Positions 25,881 to 36,889 of a DNA stretch of 64,000 bases are shown one piece after another. Where the stretch lies: positions 2,289,740 to 2,353,739 of the forward strand of contig JAQFVV010000142.1 of the NCBI GenBank assembly GCA_028023455.1, read 5' to 3'. The position numbers and the translations under genes are program-made. Under the pieces are notes generated by a model. The model saw nothing but the letters and a program-made list of their open reading frames with translations, made no database searches and was not told the DNA's origin. Position 1 is the first letter of the stretch. Each line of letters starts with the position of its first letter. The stretch is from Epiperipatus broadwayi (lineage: Eukaryota > Onychophora > Udeonychophora > Euonychophora > Peripatidae).

Positions 25881-26527
25881 AGCTCTTGATAACTGAAAAC
25901 AGACTACATATCGTTTATCACATAATTTATCAGTTAATTTATTTGGAAAACATTAAATTAAAAGATTGGAAGAAATAATCTGTTGATTAATTTGACTTTT
26001 TCTTTTATTTGCTTGATTAGAATTTTTTTTATGTATTAAATGTGTAGATTTATCATCAATCAAGATATATATATATATATTAATGGACCTTATAATTTCT
26101 GTTTATATTTGTCAGATCTGAATAATAGTTTAAAACTGATACAATTTATATTATGGCCGGGAAAGGAAAAGACATCTCCAATTAAAAGTGTTTATCTTTT
26201 TTACATAAAAAGGATAATTGAAAGAATCAATTGACACTGTAATATTAAAACAATTTTTATCATCAACCAAAAATTAACATTATTCTAAGAAAATGTTTTT
26301 TTTTAAGATTTTTTAAAGACTTTCTAATGTTTTTATACTAATATAAATTAATGCCTCATCTTTATTTACTCTAATCTTTTTTAAAAATTATCATATATAA
26401 TTTCTGAAATGGTCTGAGAACTACATAAGTATGCTAGTAAATAGGGTTGGTTTTAAAATTTATTAAGTTGTTTTTGAATTTCTGGTTGATAGTTTAATAG
26501 CAAAAAAATAATGAAATATGACTATTG
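25881..26527. other. AT-rich gene-free stretch
   Basis: Nothing recognised beyond a short (TA)n run at 26063-26082. Confidence 0.5.
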
Positions 26528-26640
26528 AATGAGTGGCGCATTAGGACTAATAGATCCAGGCCTAAAATTCTCACTGATAAAGGTCATAAGCTAGAAACTA
26601 ATTCAGAAATATGTACACCATTTAATGTCTTATACATGCC
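26528..26640 (+). repeat. Diverged copy of the 57228-57505 MITE family
   Basis: The phrases 'gagtggcgca', 'agatccaggcct', 'tcactgataaaggtcataag' and 'ctagaaacta' match the family consensus seen at 54160-54325 and, inverted, at 57228-57505. The copy is partial and diverged. Confidence 0.55.
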
Positions 26641-27497
26641 TGCAATAAATATCAATCCAAAAAATAATAAACAGATAAATTATGTAACATGTGATCCACA
26701 TTTTCATTGTCTACTTCCAAGGTAATAGCATATGAGGTCTAAGAAAAATATCAATACTATAATAATAAAATACTACACATGCATGGAATGCAAAACTGTA
26801 CTCATTTAGTTAATCTAGAAAGAACTTAAGACTACTATAATTTTTTTCTACAGATTAATGAAAAACTATACAATTATAAAAGTAATAAAATGCTTAATAT
26901 TATTTTCAAAAATCAGCAATTTTATTTTAATTTTAATGATCTTCATATCTCCTGATAAAATCAGCCACTTTTCTTATTCTTGATTTAGCTTTATTTCTCT
27001 AGTTAAAAGACCATTATTTCTTCTATAGCTACAAATAGAAGTTGTTTTATTAAATATTCTTACTATTTTCTATATGATCTCATAAAGTGAATAGCTTTTT
27101 AACTATGTTCTTTATGGGCTTATTAATATAATGTCTATTCCTAATCAAATCATTTGTTATTGAGCATAAATATTTATTGTAATCTAAATTATCACTTAAT
27201 ATGTCAGAGTGGCTATATAGTCTTATGAATCATTCCTAAACACTCTATTTATTTTCTTTGTTGAATATAAACTAAATCCATCATTTAGTTCGATCTTTTT
27301 CCTGGAATTTTGACTATTTCCATATAGTCCGTTTGTTTGTTTTTATTATCTTGATGGATTTGTAATTTTCTTTTTAATAATATTAAAGCCAAACTATTTC
27401 TTTAAAATATAATGATAATATATTTTGGTCTAAAAATACAACTGTTTATTGTATTAAGAACTTTTGGTAGACATTCTTTATATTAGAGATTATCCAA
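26641..27497. other. AT-rich gene-free stretch
   Basis: No supported feature. Confidence 0.5.
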
Positions 27498-27731
27498 TAA
27501 TGAATAATATTTCTGTAGTGTAATCTTCACTATACCACTCTCACACAAGATAGGGACTAAAACCTTAAGGAGGGATGTAATCATAAATATAGAAACATTT
27601 TTTTCACACATTTTTGGTCATATGTTTATGATTACATCCCTTCACAAAATGCTAAAACTGGATAGAAACCAGTCCCTATCTTGCATAAAAGTGGTGTAAT
27701 GAAAATTACACTATAGAAATATTATTCATAA
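27498..27731. mobile_element. 234-bp hairpin MITE
   Basis: The left arm starts 'aatgaataatatttctgtag' at 27498 and continues through 'agatagggact' and 'gatgtaatcataaa'. It is answered by its reverse complement ending 'ctatagaaatattattcat' at about 27730. The arms extend almost to the centre, leaving only a short loop near 27600-27625. There is no coding, so this is a non-autonomous DNA element; half copies lie at 21138-21275. The outer bases suggest a short T/A-rich target duplication, but I cannot define it. Confidence 0.85.
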
Positions 27732-27924
27732 CTGTTTATTGACTCAATTTTAATATAAATTCTTAAAACAATTAAATTCCTATGTTCTCTAAATGATCAA
27801 TTCTCAAGAAGTTTATAAAATGAAATTTTTATCTTAAGGCAAAACCAATTAAAATTCAGATATTATATACAAATTTGCATTAATTTTGTACTGCATCTTA
27901 TTATTATGAACAAGATAATTATAA

Positions 27925-28135
27925 TAAAAACAGCAAAACTCTCTATGTGTATTGTCATTCAATGCAAGCCAGAGTAATCAATGGATGCCAGAAGGTTTGT
28001 GCATAAAATCCCCATCTAATGCCTACTCATCCAATATCCCCAGACTAGTTTTTGGCTTGTGACCTTTGTCAGTGAGGAGCCTTGGATCTGAGAGCACTGC
28101 ACCTAGAACTTATGATCTTTAAGAAATGGTGATCA
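27925..28135 (-). repeat. Copy of the 57228-57505 MITE family
   Basis: The block begins 'agcaaaactctctatg', has 'aatgcaagccagagtaatcaatggatgcc', 'gcctactcatccaatatccc', 'cagactagt' and 'ccttggatctgagagca', and ends with 'aaatggtgatcatgtg'. The phrases are in the same order as at 57228-57505. The strong inverted right arm of that copy is not present here, so either this copy has lost it or the other one gained it. Confidence 0.7.
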
Positions 28136-29221
28136 TGTGAAAATTGTAATAGCTAGTAGTGGATCTACTTATTTTCTATATATACAATATATGTAAATTA
28201 TAAATCAGTTCAAATTTAAATTGAAATTTGGAAACTTTTTAATTAAAGAACCTAAATCTGAGTAGTTAGCAAAAAGTGTTGAGAATTAATATGGACTATT
28301 TTTAGAATGAAAGTATCATTTAAAAACACCAAATTTCAAATGTGATAACAGAACCAGGAAATGTATACATAGATTTCTGGAAAATATGAGAGCTTACTTT
28401 TTTTCGCAATGGAATATAATGGGTGATGAGTAAAATGACTAATCTTTCAAACAAAACATTTAGGGTTTATTAAAAAGCAATAATCTCAAAATTGCAGCTT
28501 GGATTATTTTAAATATTATATTAAATTTAAAGATACATTATTCTTCAAAACAGAAAATTTGTCTAGAAGTTCATGTAAACTTTACAAACTTAAAGAGACA
28601 GTTGAGTCACAGTCTATGGACCTTGATCTTTTTTGTCTACCATTTTAACAGTGCACTAAAGTATGAAGGGCAATAAAAATAAATAGGGTGTAAAATAATC
28701 CTTCACTGCACCCTAAATTACACAGGACAATAAAATTGAGTATAAAGTGACAATATTAAAAGTTTGAAGTAAAATAAAAGAATGAAATCTGTAACTTATT
28801 TTAATAATATAAAAATTTTATTCTTTTAAATGATTCTTCAAAATATTAAAATTATTATTTAAATTTATAATATAATTAAATATGAACTGTTCAATGGATT
28901 GTATTAAAGCTGTAAATAGTGGTAACAAATTCTTAGCAACAGAAACAAATGTAATATTTTTAATCTTATGTTCTAAGTAATACAACTATTTTAGGTCAAC
29001 ATTGTTATTATCATCATCATCATTAGGTTCAAAAATGATAAGTAAGGTTTAACAAATCTAAAGTGTTATAATTTTATATGATTTTTTTCACTTGATAATT
29101 AATCAACTTACTATATATTGATATCCTTTTCATTTTTCCTTCTCTAGCAATTTTTATTTTAAAAAATCTATATCTTTTTCACTTTTCAATTTAATTTTTT
29201 TGTTTTCTTTCACATATTAAT
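28136..29221. other. AT-rich gene-free stretch
   Basis: No supported gene. A short (ATC)n run lies at 29010-29022. Confidence 0.5.
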
Positions 29222-29310
29222 ATCTGAAGTCCTGAATGGTTTAGTGCAGCCAGGTGTGTCATTTGTAGTGTTTGAACTCGTAAACTCTCAAGCAATAAAT
29301 CACTTTATTA
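29222..29310 (+). repeat. tRNA-like box A/box B pair (SINE-like)
   Basis: 'tggtttagtgcagccaggtg' resembles a box A region, and about 30 bases later 'gtgtttgaactcg' resembles box B (GGTTCGAACTC). The phrase 'ctctcaagcaataaa' follows, as it does at 14517-14640. The spacing fits a tRNA-derived head. No tail or target duplication was identified. Confidence 0.4.
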
Positions 29311-29324
29311 TTTTTCTACAATAT

Positions 29325-29405
29325 CAATGGTATAGTAATTAGCATATCCATCTGTCTTGTCTACGATATGGAGCAAGTCAAATGATTGAACTTTTTTCTA
29401 GATCA
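29325..29405 (+). repeat. tRNA-Asp-like pseudogene or SINE head
   Basis: 'aatggtatagtaattagcat' matches a tRNA D-arm (GGTATAGTGGTTAGC type). 'atccatctgtcttg' then follows where tRNA-Asp carries its CTGTC anticodon loop, so a GTC anticodon can be read. The T-arm is badly decayed ('gtcaaatgattgaac') and the acceptor stem does not pair. It is not a functional tRNA. Confidence 0.4.
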
Positions 29406-31779
29406 TAATGAGACATTTTTTTCTGTGTTTGGCAGTCAGCATAGAAATAAATGATATAATCATATAATATTGATCAACAAATATATATTTAGTTATTATT
29501 GGCAAATACAATTGTGTTATAATGCAGTCTTAATCATTAGAACATTTTCCATATTCCCATAAGTACTGGATCTATCATTTAGCTCACCATTTTTAGCAAC
29601 TTTATTAAATGATAGAGATGTCATAAGCAAGTAATCACTATCACATCAGGATAGGAGAATGAAATCACAAACTTTGAATCTTGTATTGAAAATCTCGTTG
29701 GTATAATTGCTAAGAGTCGATATTTGACAATCATTGTTCTTATTCCATTTTTTTTTGCCGATAATGATCATTATATATTATAAAATATATTCATTTAATT
29801 GTGTGTTTTGATACCAAACTTCATGAGTGTTTACTTATTTTAATAAAATGACTGAATGAAATATTGTTAGCCTAAAATATTATTTTGAAAACACACACAA
29901 AAAAAAAAAAAACATTAATGTTTTACGGTAGCAAATATTTAATCAACTGTCAAAACCACACCTTTTCTCATCAATTATCATCAAATTATTTGGATATAAT
30001 TTATCAAGTAAAATGAATAATGATCTTTAAAAATATTTAAAAAATTATAATTTATAACAAAAAATTTAAAAGGCTTCATTTTATTATTACATATTTACAA
30101 TTTTTTATTTTATTTATGTAGTCGTCTTGGTAAATGGACTTTAAATAGATCGTATTTAATTAAATATGCTAAATAAAATTAAATTATATCGAAGTTGATT
30201 TTTATTACTTCTTTTATAATTGCAGATACTTTTCGAAAGGGAAAAAGCAATTTATTAGATGTTTACGATGTAATTATTCAATACTGACATAAAATTTAAA
30301 TATTTATTTTTTCCAAAAATTTATTTATTTTAATTTTGTATTTTTGAATTTTTGAATATTTTTCTCTAATTTTTTTTTTTTGTCATTAACAGAACTTTAA
30401 TGTTCTTTTGTTTCTTCGAGTAAATTGAAAGTAAAAAATTTATGCTATTAGATTTGAATATAAATAAATTTAAAATTATTACAGCACATTAAGTCTTCTC
30501 CCTCCCCCTCCCCCAATATTAAAGTAACTAGTATAAAAAATGAAATATAAACGGGGGAGGGGTATAAGAACAAATTAAAGAAGAAAAATTTTTAAAAAAA
30601 TTACAATTCATGAAAATTTTCGAATTTCATTTGGCTTCTAAAATAAGTTTGTAACGTCACAAAATAAAAATGTTAACAAAACGCTCAGTAATAAACATCT
30701 TTTTTTTTTTTAATTTTTGTCAGTTTTGGTTGTTAAACATCTTACACAATCGTAATTAAAATGAAACTGTTGCCAATATTTTCAACTAATGATATTTATA
30801 TTCAACCTTTTACAAAATACATGTTAAAAACGTAATAAATAAATAAATAATCAGAAATGTTAATGGTAAGTTATTGTAAGAGATTTAACCAAAAAAAGTT
30901 AACATTTTGGCATAAAAGCATTTATTTACATCTGAGGTAGGTTGCCTTTAGAAATAAATGCTCATTTGCATATCTTTTTTTAATCAGTCTTAATTTTTAA
31001 TACACTTTATCTTTGCCTACTGTAAAAATTCGTATTTGCCTATAATAATTATTGTTAACCTGTCTTTATTTATTAATTTAAAACTTTAAAAAGGTAAACA
31101 GCCTTTAAATATCCCAATGCAGAGCATAATAAGCCTCTCCAATAGTGAAGATCATCATATTTTCCAGTTGTCAAGAGGTAAAATTTTGAGCAGTTCCAAT
31201 TCTTATTTTATCTAGTTCTAACTAAAAATATCTAGATATCCTTTTAAATGACAATATCAATATTCAATTGTTGTCTGGATTTGCATAAGACATTTATCTA
31301 GATAAAAAAATCCTATGCTTTTTTAAAACATGAAAAGTTTTATCTGGCCTGGAGTCAAACTTAAATCATAGAAATGGTTAGGGGAGAGAGAATTTATTTT
31401 CATGAGATTGTTGGGGTTTCTTTAATTATATATATTATGCAAAGAGCAATTATAAATAATCTATCTTTGGGTAAATGTTTCTTTGGTTTTTTAATGTTTG
31501 AAAAATTCTGGAAGAATATCCAATACTCAAGAAGCTTATCAATGTCAGCTGATATTTTTTTTCACTCTCCAGCTTAAAACAATTAAATACTAACTCACAA
31601 AACAGTCCTGGATAAACTGTCTTAGTTTATTTTTACCTGAAGGGTTGTGATGATGACAATTTAATATTTATTGTGTGTTAGATTATTTCACCTATCTAAC
31701 ATTAAATATTGAATGTCTTTAGAAATAATTTAAACTTTCCATAGCAATAGGACATAGGTTAATATATAACACAATTTTC
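29406..31779. other. AT-rich gene-free stretch
   Basis: No supported gene. The only structural item I can point to is the GC-rich stem at 30505-30562, listed separately. Confidence 0.5.
30505..30562. other. GC-rich hairpin: 10-bp C-tract/G-tract stem
   Basis: CCCCTCCCCC at 30505-30514 is the exact reverse complement of GGGGGAGGGG at 30553-30562, across a 38-base AT-rich loop. In DNA of this composition a perfect 10-bp G/C stem is conspicuous. Its role is unknown; G-tract structure or a relic of an inserted oligopurine run are both possible. Confidence 0.6.
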
Positions 31780-32217
31780 AAGTGGTATTATTCTTCTCTT
31801 TTTAAATGTTGCTAGTCCAACTAGTAATGGTAGTACCATGGGAATCCAGCCTGGATCTCAATCTTTTTTTAACCATCTAAGCTGTTCTTTCAAATGAAAC
31901 AATCAGTAGCAATTTTATATACTTATCTATGTGGCTCTTTCTGATTTCTCCACTTTTTCTTATGAGCAAAGTTAATTAGTGGATCCAGATATTATGTATT
32001 GTCACAATAATTTGATTTATGGGATTATTTGCCATTGACATATGAGTAGCTTCTTTAATTTTTTTTCTTTGTAATTTTCCTCTTTATTTGATATTTTAAT
32101 TTTTTTCCAAAAAGGTGCAAGTATGGTTTGCTTTTCTAATCATCAGTTTGTGTTAACTTTTCTATGGTGTACTGGAGTCACCAACATACATCTTTCCACA
32201 TTCACATGGTATTTTAT
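31780..32217 (-). pseudogene. Penelope-like element, GIY-YIG domain and C-terminus (3' part of an interrupted copy)
   Basis: On the minus strand the region opens KIPCECGKMYVGDSST, the YVG box of a GIY-YIG endonuclease preceded by the Cys-x-Cys typical of PLEs. It continues with decayed frames such as HKLMIRKANHTC, AHKKKWRNQKEPHR and IQAGFPWYYHY, in the order expected for a PLE C-terminus. Stops and frame shifts are common. The upstream part of the same element (35506-35660) is separated from this one by the RTE insertion at 32218-35494. The last bases, 32207-32217, are one copy of the RTE's target-site duplication and encode part of this domain. Confidence 0.8.
32207..32217. repeat. Target-site duplication (3' side of the RTE)
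   Basis: TGGTATTTTAT, identical to 35495-35505. It bounds the RTE element exactly at its tail end. Confidence 0.9.
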
Positions 32218-32231
32218 CATCATCATCATTA

Positions 32232-35060
32232 TCAACCATTATCAATCCACTGCAGGATGAAGGTCTCTCCAAGTTTAATCCATCTTCTCTGATCTTTAGC
32301 TTCTCTTCTCCACATCACCCCTACACATTTTCTTATTTCATCCATCCATCTTACATGTGGTCTCCTTCTGGGTCTTTTACAATCTCTTGGAATCCAGTTT
32401 AAAATTTCAATTGTCCATCTATTATCATCTCTTCTAGCTATATGTCCAGCCCAACTCCACTTCAATCTTTTAATTTTTTCAATGAGGTCAGTAACACCTG
32501 TTTGTTCTCTTACCCATACATTGCGTTTTCGATCTCTTCTTGTTACTCCCAACATACATCTCTCCATACTTCTTTGAGTGGTCTGAAGTCTCTGTATTGA
32601 TCTTCTATTAAGTGTCCAAGTCTCAGATCCATAAGTAAGAACTGGTAAAACACGTTTGTTAAAAACCTTTCTTTTCAAACACATAGGCATATTTCCTTTT
32701 AGTATCAAGTTATTTCTACCAAAAGCACTCCAACCAAGTTTAATTCTATGATTAATTTCCTCTATTATGTTTCCATCTGTATTAATAATCTGACCAAGGT
32801 ATTTGTAACTCTTAACTTCTTCTAATTCATCATAATCAATCTTTATTTTCATATTTTGAGCAAATCGATTAAACATTACTTTAGTCTTTTTAACATTTAT
32901 CTTTAGTCCTACTTTCCTACTTTCATCTGATAACTCCTGCAACATTTCCTGCAGCTCGGAAGCATTATTTGCAAAAACAACTACATCATCTGCAAAATCT
33001 AAATGACTTAAATAATCTCCATTTACTTTCACTCCTTTAGTTTCCCATTTTAATCCACAAAATACTTCTTGCAGCACTGCTGTAAAAAGTTTTGGAGATA
33101 TGGAGTCACCTTGTCTTACACCTTTCTCAATGTTGACTTTCCCAGTATCATTATGTAATCTAATTGTTGCTGTTGCATTTTTATAAATATTCTTTAAAAT
33201 ATGACAATATCCTGGATCTATACCTTGATGATCCAATGCTTTAATCACTGAAGAAATGTTTATAGAATCAAATGCCTTTTCATAATCTACAAATCCAAAA
33301 CATAATGACAACTCATATTCATTTGTCCTTTCTATAACTTCTCTCAATACTTGAATATGATCTACTGTACTAAAACCACTTTTAAATCCAGCTTGTTCTC
33401 CTGGTTGGTGAAAATCCAAGGTTCTCTGTAGACGAGTTGTAATTATCTTGGTAAAAATTTTATATAAAACTGATAAAAGGCTGATAGGTCTGTAATTTCT
33501 AATATCTTCTTTATCACCTTTTTTAAATATTAATATTATTACTGCATTCTTCCAATCATCTGGTACATCTTTATCATTTAGACATTTGGTATATAACTTT
33601 GCTAATATTTTTTCTGTTTCTTCACCTGCTTCTTTTAATATATCAATTATAATTCCATCATTACCTGGAGCCTTTCCTTTTTTCATACATTTAATTGCAT
33701 TTCTCACTTCTTCATTTAAAATTCTGGGCAATTCGGAAGATGTAATAGATATAGGAGGTACTTGTTCTTTATTACTATATAATTCTTGATAAAAATCTTC
33801 TACCAATTTCATAATGTCATCCCTCTTTTTAGTAATAATTCCATCTTTTTTCCTTATTGCAGATATAAATTTCCTACCAATACCAAAATGTTGTTTTACA
33901 TTCTTAAGACTTTTATTTTCTTCTACAGCTTTTTTTGCTAGTTCACAGTTATACTTTCTTATATCATTTTCAACTCTTTTCCACACCATTTTACAAAATT
34001 CGAGATATTCAATTCTTTTTAATGCATCATTCTTGCATATCTTCATATTCCTTCTTTTCTTCATAAGTTCTCTAGTCTCAGTAGAAATTTTATTAGTCAA
34101 TTGCTGCTTTTTTCTACCAGCTATCTTTGTTGCAGTTTTTAAAAGTGTATCAGTTATTTTCATATTAATTTCATTCAAATCTGAATCATGTTCAAAATCT
34201 ACTAATACTTGAAACCGATTTGTAAGTTCTAATTTAAATTCATTAGAATGTTTCTGAAGATTAGGAATATCAACTGTAAATATAGTTTTCCTTAATAATT
34301 TTTGTCTCTCCAGTTTTACATTAACATGTATCTTACCCCTTACTAATCGATGATCACTTCCTGTGTTAAATTTATTAAGAACATTACAATCTTGAAATAT
34401 GTATTTCCTGTTAGTCAAAATATAATCCAATTCTGCTGTACCTTCATTTGGATGCTTCCATGTCCATTTCCTTCTAACATTTTTCTCAAAAAAAGAATTC
34501 ATAATATAAAGTTTTTCCTTCTCTGCAAACTCCACAAGTCTATGTCCTCTCTCATTTCTATTACCATAACCAAAATTACCTACAACACTTTCATCTTTCA
34601 TTTGTTTACCAATTCTAGCATTAAAATCTCCCATAACAATTTTAAAATGTTGTTTACTCTGATCAAAAGCCTTTTATACATCCATATAAAAATCTTCTAC
34701 TACTTCATCACTGTGAGAACTTGTTGGGGCATAAACCTGAATTATCTGCATTTGATATCTGCTATTAAGTTGTATAACTAATCTTGCCACTCTGTCTGAT
34801 ACACCATCAATCTCCACAATATTGTTCTTCCACTTTTTATTTATAATGAATCCTACTCCACTTGTATTTCCAATATTTGTGCCTTTATAATAGAGCATAT
34901 GTCCACTTTTTAAATCAATTGTCTCTTCACCTTTTCTTCTAACTTCACAAAGTCCAATAATATCCCATTTAATATAAGAGAGTTCTTCTTCTAATTCTTG
35001 CAATCTTCCTTCACTTGAAAGTGATCTGCAGTTGTAAGTACCTAAATAAAAAGTCGTCAT
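32232..35060 (-). pseudogene. RTE endonuclease-reverse transcriptase, one internal stop
   Basis: This is the single protein of an RTE retrotransposon: its endonuclease nicks the target and its RT copies element RNA onto the nick. The frame is 943 codons from the ATG at 35060 (a TTG lies just before it) and is open except for a TAA at codon 129 (34676-34674). Endonuclease boxes: TYNCRS at 8-13, CEVRRK at 38-43 with Glu39, VYAP near 109-112, GDFNAR from 144 and GSDHRLV near 234-240. RT boxes: NYRPISLL near 522-529, FVDYEKAFD near 590-598 with catalytic Asp592, [10 protein letters not shown] near 647-656, and FADD at 689-692. The C-terminal tail has WAGHIARR and RRRPHVRW, usual in this clade. 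No frameshift is visible, so the stop is the only obvious defect; downstream re-initiation at the GDFN methionine would lack half the endonuclease. Confidence 0.93.
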
Positions 35061-35494
35061 CAAATGGCAGCCTGGGTCCGCCTCCAGGATATTCTTAGCA
35101 CCCTCCGCCTTCGGCCACCAACCGCTGCCTTGGTTGGTGACTTTAGGGCCATGCTTTATTTTTGTCTGTCATAATTGTATAATTGGGAAAAATCTTTATC
35201 ATTTACACAAACATTCATTCTGCCTTATCAGGCACTGAGAAGAAAGACCATGGTGTTTCTTGATCTTAAACTCAGAGGTAAAAAGCCAATAAACTCACCA
35301 CGCTGGCTAATGCGTGTTGGTGAGCAGCCCATCCATGTTCATATACTATATGAATAAACATATAGTAATAACAGCTGCAACGACAAGAACGTATGGAGTG
35401 GACATTAGGAATTTGCCCTGCTCGGTTCCTTTAAGGCCTCCAAGAGGAATCAAAGGGTCTCCTTTCAGTTAATAGCAAACTCCTTTCTGCAGCC
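35061..35494 (-). promoter_or_regulatory. RTE 5' untranslated leader
   Basis: This segment lies between the 5' target duplication and the ORF start and is strikingly GC-richer than the window. The part next to the ORF contains 'ggcggagggtgc' and 'ggaggcggacccagg'. LINE leaders normally carry an internal RNA polymerase II promoter, and by position this would be it. I see no specific factor site. It has no long open frame on the sense strand. Confidence 0.7.
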
Positions 35495-35505
35495 TGGTAT
35501 TTTAT
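35495..35505. repeat. Target-site duplication (5' side of the RTE)
   Basis: TGGTATTTTAT, identical to 32207-32217. On the minus strand the two copies read ATAAAATACCA. This continues the PLE frame into KIPC on the far side of the RTE. Confidence 0.9.
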
Positions 35506-35660
35506 AGATGCAGTTATTTTTAAGCATTCAATTTTAGGATTTGTAGATATTAAAATTTCTCATAGGGTGGTATGACTTTGGAAAGCTGTTCTTATATTAT
35601 ATCAATTGTACATTTTTTTAGTTTGTCTATTATTTGTGATATGTATGGGAACACTATAGT
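35506..35660 (-). pseudogene. Penelope-like element linker (5' part of the copy split by the RTE)
   Basis: The minus strand reads TIVFPYISQIIDKLKKMY, a stop, YNIRTAFQSHTTL, a stop, then EILISTNPKIECLKITASI up to the RTE insertion point. This is the linker between RT and GIY-YIG domains in Penelope-like elements. If one target duplication is kept and the RTE removed, the next residues are YKIPCECGKMYVG, so this piece and 31780-32217 are one element. Two stops show it was already decaying. It forms an inverted repeat with 35752-35860. Confidence 0.8.
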
Positions 35661-35734
35661 ACATAAAACAAACTCTCATGAAAATGGTTACTCATCAGCT
35701 GTCATTATGAAAACCTTAACCATGCAACAAAAAC

Positions 35735-35885
35735 AATTGTTAAATGAAAAAACAATTATTGGTATTGTAGTATATCCATATGTATCAGGAATCACAGACA
35801 AACAGAAAAAAATCTGCAATCAATACAACATGAGAACAGCTATCTAAAGTCATACCACACTACAAGGAATTTTTTTTACTTCATT
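35735..35885 (+). pseudogene. Second Penelope-like linker fragment, head-to-head with the first
   Basis: The plus strand reads IIGIVVYPYVSGITDKQKK, ICNQYNMRTAI, a stop, then SHTTLQGIFFTS. This is the same linker as at 35556-35660 but on the other strand and diverged. The two arms are each about 100 bp with a loop of roughly 90 bp between them. Penelope-like elements often carry a partial inverted copy at one end, and that is the simplest reading. A second independent insertion is possible. Confidence 0.7.
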
Positions 35886-35968
35886 ACAGTCAACATATAT
35901 ATATATATATTCATTTCATGTTTTTTACTTCATTACAGTCAACATATATATATATATATTCATTTCAT
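35871..35968. repeat. 49-bp direct tandem repeat, two copies
   Basis: The unit 'ttttttacttcattacag' + 'tcaacatat' + (TA)n + 'tcatttcat' appears at about 35872-35920 and again at 35921-35968, essentially identical. It follows directly on the PLE fragment and is a recent local duplication. Confidence 0.9.
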
Positions 35969-36889
35969 TGTTACTTATATATTGTAATCATATATTTGTG
36001 CCTGTGGGTTAAATATATACTGTAATGCTTTTTTAAAAAAATTTTTTTAGATTGTGATAAATAAATTTCCTTATTCTTATTATATTATAAAATCTTAGCT
36101 AGATATTTTTTATTAAAGTAATTTACTCAACATATTTAACTATTAGTTGCTTAAGAAATACTAATTAGATTCTTTAATATTTGGTGAAAGTCCCATGTTA
36201 ATAGTTTCAATATGAATAAAAATTAATTTAGAGCCTGCTATATTTTAATATAGGTAATAAATAAAATTGTTCTTATTGTTTATAAAATGTGATTATTTTG
36301 TTTGCATTAGAGTCCTTATTTGCTAATTTTTAAAATAAATACATTTAAAATAATAAGTCATATAATATTTGTTTAAAGTTAAAATTTAAACATATTAAGC
36401 TTAAATATAACTGATTGGAATACATTTTAATAAGTAATTAATTTAACTTCATTGCTTTTACATTATTGGTTATTATGTGAGTGTATGGGCATGTGTTTTG
36501 AACATTTGAAAAGTTTTTAAAAAATTATTAAAAGTTATATTTTGTACAAAGGGTATGTTAAAAAATGACAATATTAAAAGCTTTTAACCGATTATTTTTA
36601 TCCAGATGGTCAAGCTTCGTTTGAGATTTCTAGAAAGTAAATTTATGTTTTTCTTTCCTTGATAAAAATTTTACAAAACTTTCTTTTACAGCTTTAAAAT
36701 TCATGTATATTTATTTTCTAATATGATAATGTAATGGGATGAGGGCATCACGATGATCATACCTGGGGTGATGGCAAAATATCATCAATCCCTAGTCAAC
36801 AATATTTCAGATAATACTAAAATATAATATTTAATAAGTAACATATTAAAATAATGATATTAAGTAATATTGATATAAAAAGTATATAT
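35969..36889. other. AT-rich gene-free stretch
   Basis: No supported feature. Confidence 0.5.

Larger units (their letters stand above)
32218..35494 (-). mobile_element. Full-length RTE-type LINE, 3277 bp, with perfect 11-bp target duplications
   Basis: The element is bounded on both sides by the 11-mer TGGTATTTTAT (plus-strand reading). From 5' to 3' on the minus strand it has a 434-bp GC-richer leader (35494-35061), one ORF (35060-32232), and then only 14 bases made of a GATGATGATG-type run. A nearly absent 3' UTR ending in a short tandem repeat, a single EN-RT ORF and a length near 3.3 kb are the hallmarks of the RTE clade. Only one disabling mutation is visible. Copies with full 5' ends and intact target duplications are usually recent. 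It is inserted in a Penelope-like element in the same orientation as that element. Confidence 0.93.

Noticed and set aside
33586-34212. Plus-strand open frames of 67 and 132 codons
   Set aside because: They are antisense shadows of the RTE ORF on the minus strand.
34350-34781. 143-codon plus-strand frame
   Set aside because: Also antisense to the RTE endonuclease domain; no independent evidence.
35556-35860. A MITE with ~30-bp terminal inverted repeats
   Set aside because: Both arms encode the same Penelope linker peptide on opposite strands, so the inverted repeat is better explained by a head-to-head retroelement arrangement.
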